DNA of 8,456 nt, from positions 1-8,456 of the forward strand of contig VGGT01000065.1 of NCBI GenBank assembly GCA_016868485.1, written 5' to 3'. Below, one piece after another: positions 1 to 5,217 of the stretch (position 1 is the stretch's first letter; the number at the start of each line of letters is the position of its first letter). Origin of the DNA: Bacteroidota bacterium. GTDB lineage: Bacteria; Bacteroidota; Bacteroidia; UBA7662. The notes under the pieces were generated by a model, which saw only the letters and a list, made by a program, of their open reading frames with translations, made no database searches and was not told where the DNA came from. A program made the translations under genes and the position numbers.

Positions 1-97
1 TGTCTGAATAATGTCCGATAATGTCCGAAAAATGTCTGTATGATGTCCGAAAAATGTCCGTTTAATGTCCGAAAAATATCTGTAAGATGTCCGTACG
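1..97. repeat. 11-bp tandem repeat array (about nine units, left end cut)
   Basis: Nine copies of a unit resembling ATGTCCGAAAA lie head to tail. The core ATGTCYG, or a one-base variant, begins at 11, 21, 32, 43, 54, 65, 76 and 87, and a first copy lacking its leading A begins at 1. Spacing is 11 bases except for one 10-base unit at 11-20. The core is well conserved and the last four bases vary. Units at 21, 43 and 65 end in AAAA, while those between them carry GT after the core (GTATG, GTTTA, GTAAG), giving a higher-order period near 22 bp. No plus-strand frame stays open, and no ATG lies on the minus strand in this stretch, so coding is unlikely. The array probably extends left of the window. 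Its function is unknown. Confidence 0.9.
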
Positions 98-167
98 CAG
101 GAAATTGTCTATAAGGTAGCGTTATCAGTAATAAATAGTAAGTCTCGAATGCTCAAGAGCACTTTGG

Positions 168-1616
168 CTAAGGCTGAAATGTAAATCGATCTTCGGTCAA
201 CATTCGATCCGATTCAATCACGCGACAGAAAACTGTTCCGTCCGCTTCGACCGAGGCGAGTTCGACCGGAACAATTCGATTGATCCACATTGGGTCATAG
301 GGCGCTGAAACCCGAATGTAGTTATCGGTATAACCCTGCATCCATTGGCCCTTGCGCTCCTGTTCGAAGAGAACGGGTCTCGAGCTGCCCACATGACTTT
401 GAGCAAAGTCGAGGCGTTTGCGTTGACCCAGGTGTGTGAGTAAACGATTTCGATCCGATCGTCGCCCATTGGGTACTTTCCCTTCCATCGCTGCGGCATC
501 CGTTCCCGGTCGCTCGGAATAGGTGAACACATGCAGGTAGGAGACCTCGAGATCCCGAATAAAATCATGGGTCTCCATAAACAGACCATCGGTTTCGCCG
601 GGGAAACCCACAATCACATCTACGCCAATGCATGCATGGGGCAGAGCCGAACGAACCGCCTGCACCCTGTCTGCGTATTGAGCCGAACGGTAGCGCCTTT
701 TCATTCGGGCCAAAAGCGCATCGCTGCCCGATTGCAAGGGCATATGCACATGCGGCATCAGGTTTGGATGCTTCTTCATGAGTTCAATGATGCGATCCGT
801 TAGAAGATTGGGCTCGACACTGGAGATGCGCAGACGCCCTGCACCGCTTTCCTCGGCCAGAAGGCTCAATAAATCCCCAAAATTACCCAATGGCCGCGCT
901 GGCCCCCGGTTCAGATTGCCTCCCACCCAGCCGTAATCGCCCGTGTTCACACCCGTCAGCACGATTTCCCGAACACCTGAAGCCACCAAATCCTTCGCCT
1001 GCTGGAGCAATTCATGGGGATTGCCCGAACGACTGGCGCCGCGCGCTCCCGGAATGGTACAAAACGTGCAAGAATAGTCGCATCCGTCCTGTACTTTTAA
1101 AAAGGATCGGGTTCGGTTTCCCTGCGAAAACGAGTGTTCAAATGTGGTGAGCGCACGGGTTTCGCCATGATGAATTTCGGCCATAATACCACCCGACGAT
1201 TTTATATTCAATTTTTGAAGGATGCGAAACTTATCCGCCCCACCCACCACCAGGTCAACTCCGGGAATTTGAGAAACAGCGCCTGGTTGTAATTGGGCGA
1301 AGCAACCGGTCACCACCACACGGGCATGAGGTGATGTTCGCCTCGCCTGCTGAACCAAATTCTTGCACTTGCGGTCGGCGTGGTCCGTTACCGAACACGT
1401 ATTGATCACATAAACTTCTGCCTCATTGTCGAATTCGACCAATCGATAGCCCTTGCTGGTGAATTGCCTACTAATGGTGTCCCCTTCTGAGTAATTGAGC
1501 TTACACCCCAACGTATGAACCGCCACACGCGGTTCTGTACCCGACTTCGGTAAACCAACCGACAGATCGTCCTCCCTCTGGCTGACTCGCGAAAAATCAG
1601 TTGCCAGCGTTCCCAT
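168..1616 (-). CDS. mtaB: tRNA (N6-L-threonylcarbamoyladenosine(37)-C2)-methylthiotransferase MtaB
   Basis: Radical-SAM enzyme that adds a methylthio group to t6A at position 37 of ANN-decoding tRNAs, converting it to ms2t6A in the cytoplasm. The 482-residue product has the methylthiotransferase layout. The N-terminal domain starts with HTLGCKLN and has cluster cysteines at C38, C74 and C105. The radical-SAM CxxxCxxC motif is at C179, C183 and C186. HMPLQSGSD lies at 291-299 and GVDVIVGFPGET at 331-342. A TRAM-like C-terminal region spans roughly 410-470. HTLGCKLN and the C-terminal region favour MtaB over MiaB or RimO. The ATG follows the stop of the upstream exonuclease gene after one base (TAG-A-ATG) with no Shine-Dalgarno, suggesting translational coupling. 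The domain begins only near residue 30, so a later start is possible, for example GTG at 1526. The family assignment is secure; the start is less so. Confidence 0.95.
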   Translation of the reverse strand: MGTLATDFSRVSQREDDLSVGLPKSGTEPRVAVHTLGCKLNYSEGDTISRQFTSKGYRLVEFDNEAEVYVINTCSVTDHADRKCKNLVQQARRTSPHARVVVTGCFAQLQPGAVSQIPGVDLVVGGADKFRILQKLNIKSSGGIMAEIHHGETRALTTFEHSFSQGNRTRSFLKVQDGCDYSCTFCTIPGARGASRSGNPHELLQQAKDLVASGVREIVLTGVNTGDYGWVGGNLNRGPARPLGNFGDLLSLLAEESGAGRLRISSVEPNLLTDRIIELMKKHPNLMPHVHMPLQSGSDALLARMKRRYRSAQYADRVQAVRSALPHACIGVDVIVGFPGETDGLFMETHDFIRDLEVSYLHVFTYSERPGTDAAAMEGKVPNGRRSDRNRLLTHLGQRKRLDFAQSHVGSSRPVLFEQERKGQWMQGYTDNYIRVSAPYDPMWINRIVPVELASVEADGTVFCRVIESDRMLTEDRFTFQP

Positions 1617-1617
1617 T

Positions 1618-2388
1618 CTACGATGCGTTTAAGGCGTTTAGTCGAATGCGCGTGATGATTTTTTTTGTGTAGGCAGGGAAATCACCATCCATCATCCATT
1701 GGTAGTAACCTTTGTCGCGTGCGAAAACCTCGGCAACGGCTTGTCCCTTGTACTTTCCAAATGAAAATACCTCCCTACCCTGTGCATCACGCACGATTCT
1801 GCCGGCCAAATCTACCGATTGGTTGTTGCGAATGGTGTATCGGTGCAGGAAATCCACATCGCGTTTCAATTCTGGATAGCGATCGAGTTGACCCAGAAGA
1901 ATTTCGTAGGTAGCATGAATGTCTACTTCTGCGGAATGTGCACCCTCAAGATCCTTTTGGCAATAGAAGCGGTAGGCGGCCTTCAGGTCGCGGGGCTCAT
2001 TTTTATGAAAAATAGTTTGAACATCGATCATCCGAACGTCGGTCCAATCAAAATCTTGCCCCGCCCGCATCAGTTCCTCAGCCAACATAGGCAAGTCGAA
2101 GTAACACGAATTGTAGCCAGCAAAATCACAATGCTGAATAAACTGCATGAGTTTGGGGGCGAAATCCTTAAAAGTGGGTTCATTCGCTACATCCTCATCC
2201 CTAATCCCATGAATTTTTGTAACCTCCATAGGGATGGGGATTTCTGGATTGATGCGTTGGGTGAGCGTCTGCGTGGTGCCATCGGGCATAGCCCTTAATA
2301 CTGAAATTTCAACAATACGATCGCTGCTGATGCTGAGTCCGGTTGTTTCGAGATCAATAAAAGCGAGTGGACGGGTCAGCTGAAGCAT
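1618..2388 (-). CDS. DEDDh-family 3'-5' exonuclease (DnaQ-like) with ExoX-like C-terminal domain
   Basis: Predicted 3'-5' exonuclease of the DnaQ superfamily, 256 residues. The DEDDh residues are all visible: D12 and E14 in FIDLETTGL (Exo I), D98 in NSCYFDLPML (Exo II), and H151 and D156 in AHSAEVDIHA (Exo III). This arrangement predicts two-metal cleavage of DNA or RNA. The C-terminal part, about 205-245, contains FSFGKYKG and a later YYQWM...DF segment, like the small domain following the nuclease fold in exodeoxyribonuclease X-type proteins. No polymerase region is present, so it is a stand-alone nuclease that may act in repair, proofreading or RNA trimming. It lies between mpl (19 bases upstream) and mtaB (one base downstream). 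The region before the ATG is AT-rich with no Shine-Dalgarno. Substrate and the choice between dnaQ and exoX names cannot be settled, so no symbol is given. Confidence 0.92.
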   Translation of the reverse strand: MLQLTRPLAFIDLETTGLSISSDRIVEISVLRAMPDGTTQTLTQRINPEIPIPMEVTKIHGIRDEDVANEPTFKDFAPKLMQFIQHCDFAGYNSCYFDLPMLAEELMRAGQDFDWTDVRMIDVQTIFHKNEPRDLKAAYRFYCQKDLEGAHSAEVDIHATYEILLGQLDRYPELKRDVDFLHRYTIRNNQSVDLAGRIVRDAQGREVFSFGKYKGQAVAEVFARDKGYYQWMMDGDFPAYTKKIITRIRLNALNAS

Positions 2389-2407
2389 AATAGGTTATTA
2401 ATAAGTA

Positions 2408-3757
2408 TCAATTGTTTAATAATAGATTTTCCGTCGATAGGCCACCAAATGTGGCTGAACTCATCAGCAAAAGGACGCCATTTTGTTGGGCCTTGTGCGC
2501 ATCATCTATGATCTCGGAAGTTGTTGTTCGTACCTCCAGATCTTCCCTACCAAAAAAAGTCCTCAACTCGGATTCAGTTGGTGCTTGAAGCCCACGTTCT
2601 GCAGCCAAATCAGGTTGATAGAAAACCACCGCGCGATCGGCCTGATTCATGGTATCGCGGTATTGGGGCAAAAAATCACTGCGCAGACTCGAAAAAGTGT
2701 GCAATTCCAAAACAGCGGTGAAATAGGAATCAGGATGCTGCTCGCGTACTGCCCGAACACTTGCCATCACCTTAGAAGGGGCATGGGCAAAGTCACGGTA
2801 TACGAAACAACCAACCCGATGTCCAACCCGTTCGAGGCGCCGGTCTGCGCCAGGAAAAGAGGCAATGGCCTGATAAAAATCTTCTTTGGGTATACCGGCT
2901 TCGGCGGTCAAAAAACGTGCGGCAGCGATGTTCTCCACATTATGTCGACCAAAAACGAGCAACGGAATCTTTCCAAGAGAGGTTTTCAAAAATCCGTACC
3001 CGTCTTCCACTACATATTCTGCCGGTTTGTAGGCCCGCACCTGCAGTGTTTGGCTGAAAGGCAAGCAAAGAGCCTCTAAGGCGCTGTCCCCTTCGGGGTA
3101 TCCCACGCGAGCCCCCGGATGGAGTGAAGCCAATAACGCATGGAATGCCTCTCTGTAGCGTTCAGGTGTCGGAAAAACGTTGGCATGATCCCAAGCGATG
3201 CCTGAAATCACCAATGCCTGTGGTGCGTAATGGAGGAATTTTGGACGAGCATCGAGACAGGAGCTGAGGTATTCATCACCTTCAATCACCATAACCGGCG
3301 CATCATCGGTTAACCGAACCATCACATCGAACCCCTTCACACCGCTGCCCACCAAATAATCGAACGGACGCTTGTGAAAACGCAACACATGCATCACCAT
3401 GGCGGTGATGGTTGTTTTGCCATGACTACCCGCAACGACCAAGCGCAGCTTACCTGCGCTTCTTCGGGATACATATTCCGGGAAGGACTGAATATTCAAG
3501 CCCAAGTCCTGCGCGCGCTTGAGTTCGGGGTTGTCTGACTTGGCGTGCATGCCCAAGATCACCAAATCTATGGAGCCCGACAATTGATCCGGAAACCAAC
3601 CGGTTTCATGAGGCAAAAGGCCTGCTTTTTCGAGTCGACTCCGAGAGGGCTCTTCGAAGCGGTCGTCGGACCCACTAATTTGATGGCCTTCAGCAGCCAG
3701 CGCCAAGGCCAAATTGTGCATCACTGCACCACCAATAGAAATAAAGTGTATCCGCAT
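2408..3757 (-). CDS. mpl: UDP-N-acetylmuramate:L-alanyl-gamma-D-glutamyl-meso-diaminopimelate ligase (Mpl-type Mur ligase)
   Basis: ATP-dependent cytoplasmic ligase that rejoins the tripeptide recovered from wall turnover to UDP-MurNAc, returning it to peptidoglycan synthesis. The 449-residue product has the Mur ligase plan: a nucleotide-binding N-terminus starting MRIHFISIGG, Walker A GSHGKTT at 110-116, EGDEY at 159-163, WDHANVFPT at 189-197, FGRHNVENIAAA at 269-280, and a C-terminal domain with DFAHAPSKV at 322-330. The opening MHNLALAL and the GSDD segment separate Mpl from MurC. The frame is open to an ATG at 3781, but the start is placed at 3757 because family members begin with MRIHF; the extra eight residues (MALVCLVA) are not expected. 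The DFAHAPSKV segment differs from the E. coli DFAHHPT form and looks like a lineage variant. It is the first gene of the leftward group. The substrate is inferred from family membership. Confidence 0.9.
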   Translation of the reverse strand: MRIHFISIGGAVMHNLALALAAEGHQISGSDDRFEEPSRSRLEKAGLLPHETGWFPDQLSGSIDLVILGMHAKSDNPELKRAQDLGLNIQSFPEYVSRRSAGKLRLVVAGSHGKTTITAMVMHVLRFHKRPFDYLVGSGVKGFDVMVRLTDDAPVMVIEGDEYLSSCLDARPKFLHYAPQALVISGIAWDHANVFPTPERYREAFHALLASLHPGARVGYPEGDSALEALCLPFSQTLQVRAYKPAEYVVEDGYGFLKTSLGKIPLLVFGRHNVENIAAARFLTAEAGIPKEDFYQAIASFPGADRRLERVGHRVGCFVYRDFAHAPSKVMASVRAVREQHPDSYFTAVLELHTFSSLRSDFLPQYRDTMNQADRAVVFYQPDLAAERGLQAPTESELRTFFGREDLEVRTTTSEIIDDAHKAQQNGVLLLMSSATFGGLSTENLLLNN

Positions 3758-3877
3758 AGCTACCAAACAAACCAAAGCCAAAATCAGCCTGCAATATCCG
3801 AATTTGTGGGCGATCCCGAATATAATTTATCATGCGCTTAAGCACCCTATGGTAAATTCACCTATTTTTAGGTCGCA
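3758..3877. promoter_or_regulatory. Divergent intergenic region between mpl and the MBL-fold hydrolase gene
   Basis: This 120-base AT-rich gap separates two oppositely transcribed groups, so it should contain both promoters. A TATAAT string occurs at 3821-3826 and a partial match to the Bacteroidota -7 element TAnnTTTG (TATTTTTA) at 3863-3870, but neither has a well-spaced upstream TTG. An 8-bp perfect palindrome, GCTTAAGC, at 3836-3843 sits in the gap and could be an operator or chance. The mpl side is G/T-rich on its coding strand just before the start. No promoter can be placed precisely. Confidence 0.45.
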
Positions 3878-4723
3878 GTGGACGTATTGAGCATAGATAC
3901 AGGATTTTTCAAACTCGATGGCGGAGCCATGTTTGGCGTGGTCCCCAAAACGCTTTGGAGCCGGCATATTGCCCCCGACGCCAATAACTTATGTACCTGG
4001 GCCATGCGCTGCCTACTCATTGCCGATGGCGAACGACTCATTCTGATCGACACAGGCCTGGGTGATAAGCAATCCGCCAAATTTTTTAGTTTTTACGAAC
4101 CCCACGGTGCGTTTACCTTGATGGGAAGCCTTCAGTCGAAGGACATTCAGCCCAGCGACATCACCGATGTGGTACTCACCCACCTCCATTTCGATCATTG
4201 CGGGGGTGCCGTTCGTCGATCGAGCGACGAACAGTCTTGGGTGCCGACCTTCCCCAACGCCACCTACTGGATCAGCGAAGATCAATACCGATGGGCCTAT
4301 CCCTCCCCAAACCCACGCGAACGCGCTTCCTTTCTACCGGAGAATTTCGCCCCACTTTTCGATCAACAGCGCGTTCACTTGGTGAAACGCGGCGAACAGG
4401 CGGCCGGATTGGATGTATTGTTGGTCGATGGACATACCGACGGTATGATGTTGCCCTTGTTGGAGGTAAACCAACAAAAAATACTCTATTGTGCCGATCT
4501 GTTGCCATCCGTTGCTCATTTGCCCATTGCCTGGGTGATGGGCTATGACACCCGGCCTTTATTGACCTTGCAAGAAAAATCAGACATTCTGTCACGCGCC
4601 GCCCGCGAAAACTGGCTGTTGTTTTTTGAACACGACGCCCAAAACGAAATGTGTTCGCTCCGCGAAGGAGAAAAAGGCATTGTGGTCGGCGAAACACTCA
4701 GCCTTCAAGAACTATTCAAATGA
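3878..4723 (+). CDS. Metallo-beta-lactamase-fold hydrolase, substrate unknown
   Basis: Probable zinc-dependent hydrolase of the metallo-beta-lactamase superfamily, 281 residues, with no signal peptide or membrane segment. The metal-binding motif THLHFDH at 101-107 gives H102, H104, D106 and H107; later ligands are likely H186 in VDGHTDG, D207 in LYCADLLP and H252 in FEHDA. The overall length and motif order resemble the AHL-lactonase/AiiA-like branch rather than glyoxalase II or RNase J. Neither lactonase activity nor any substrate can be claimed from sequence. The start is GTG: an in-frame TAG at 3869 excludes any earlier start, no ATG occurs until M18, and the conserved segment GFFKLDGGAMFG begins at residue 9. 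A weak AGG lies five bases before the GTG. The stop overlaps the ATG of the next gene, suggesting a coupled pair. Confidence 0.88.
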   Translation: MDVLSIDTGFFKLDGGAMFGVVPKTLWSRHIAPDANNLCTWAMRCLLIADGERLILIDTGLGDKQSAKFFSFYEPHGAFTLMGSLQSKDIQPSDITDVVLTHLHFDHCGGAVRRSSDEQSWVPTFPNATYWISEDQYRWAYPSPNPRERASFLPENFAPLFDQQRVHLVKRGEQAAGLDVLLVDGHTDGMMLPLLEVNQQKILYCADLLPSVAHLPIAWVMGYDTRPLLTLQEKSDILSRAARENWLLFFEHDAQNEMCSLREGEKGIVVGETLSLQELFK

Positions 4724-5103
4724 CCATTGCCATCGATTTTGACGGTGTCATTCATTCCTACAGCCGGGGTTGGCAAGGGGGCGAAATATATGACCCACCC
4801 GTTGAGGGCACCCGTGAAGCACTCACCGAACTGAGCGCAAAGGGCTGGAAAATCTATATTTTTAGTACGCGAACCAACAAGATATACCACAAAAATGATC
4901 ATCCTCCTCAAGAGGAACGGATGAAAACGTACCTCGAGGAACACGGCATTCCTTACGATAAAATCTGGAGTTTTGGCAAACCGATGGCCGATATCTATCT
5001 CGACGATCGGGCCCTTAACTTTCGGGGAAAATGGGTTGATTCCCTGCAGGAAATTGAGCAATTTCAGGTATGGAACCGAGATGCATCGAACCCCAATGGC
5101 TAA
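4720..5103 (+). CDS. Small HAD-like hydrolase, function unknown
   Basis: A 127-residue cytoplasmic protein with a minimal haloacid-dehalogenase core. Motif I is IDFDGVI, with D6 as presumed nucleophile and D8 as acid/base. Motif II is probably S49/T50 in IFSTRTNK. K87 in FGKP fits motif III, and ADIYLDDRA with D91, D95 and D96 fits the metal-binding motif IV. The product is near the minimum HAD size and has no obvious cap domain, although residues 55-80 could cover the active site. The substrate is unknown; a phosphatase or nucleotidase role is only a family-level guess. The ATG at 4720 overlaps the TGA of the hydrolase gene (ATGA). An in-frame ATG at 4651 is rejected because its extra 23 residues are Arg-rich and unrelated to the HAD start, while MTIAIDFDG is a canonical one. 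Confidence 0.88.
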   Translation: MTIAIDFDGVIHSYSRGWQGGEIYDPPVEGTREALTELSAKGWKIYIFSTRTNKIYHKNDHPPQEERMKTYLEEHGIPYDKIWSFGKPMADIYLDDRALNFRGKWVDSLQEIEQFQVWNRDASNPNG

Positions 5104-5154
5104 TTAAATTCACCCTCCATCCCTTCGAATACGTTTGATCCACTAAATGGCACT

Positions 5155-5182
5155 TTAATTGCAGTGCAGTGTTTCTTAATTG
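5155..5182 (+). repeat. Pair of TTAATTG direct repeats, 21 bp apart, upstream of lon
   Basis: TTAATTG occurs at 5155-5161 and again at 5176-5182, a start-to-start distance of 21 bases, or about two turns of the helix. Between them lies GCAGTGCAGTG, which includes a short GCAGT duplication. The pair sits just before the inverted repeat upstream of lon and could belong to a promoter or activator site. No canonical Bacteroidota promoter (TTG, then TAnnTTTG) was found here, so the role is open and chance cannot be excluded in AT-rich DNA. Confidence 0.4.
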
Positions 5183-5183
5183 G

Positions 5184-5198
5184 CTGACAAGCTGTCAG
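5184..5198 (+). promoter_or_regulatory. Perfect inverted repeat CTGACA-AGC-TGTCAG in the lon upstream region
   Basis: Two perfect 6-base arms, CTGACA at 5184-5189 and TGTCAG at 5193-5198, flank a 3-base centre and end 19 bases before the lon ATG. The short centre suits a dimeric repressor site better than an RNA hairpin, and there is no T-run, so it is not a terminator. The position fits a stress-response operator or a leader element controlling lon. The regulator cannot be named from sequence. Confidence 0.5.
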
Positions 5199-5217
5199 AC
5201 GTTCCCTACCTAAGCCC

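Noticed and set aside
1..97. Short regular repeats as a CRISPR array
   Set aside because: Units are 11 bases with no spacers between them and no cas gene nearby; this is a tandem repeat.
150..161. Inverted repeat TGCTC-AA-GAGCA as a terminator for the mtaB operon
   Set aside because: The stem is only five pairs with a two-base loop, and no T-run follows on the minus strand, so it does not support an intrinsic terminator.
1819..2298. 159-codon open frame on the plus strand inside the exonuclease gene
   Set aside because: It is antisense to all the conserved DEDDh motifs and shows no domain-like features of its own.
2483..3079. 198-codon open frame on the plus strand inside mpl
   Set aside because: It lies antisense to a gene with intact Mur ligase motifs, and its translation shows no recognisable domain; it is a shadow of the real gene.
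3758..3781. N-terminal extension of Mpl starting at ATG 3781
   Set aside because: The added residues MALVCLVA are not expected in the family, whose members start at MRIHF; the start was placed at 3757.
3821..3826. TATAAT string as a sigma-70 promoter for the MBL-fold gene
   Set aside because: No properly spaced -35 element is present, and Bacteroidota use a different promoter consensus; kept only as a remark on the intergenic region.
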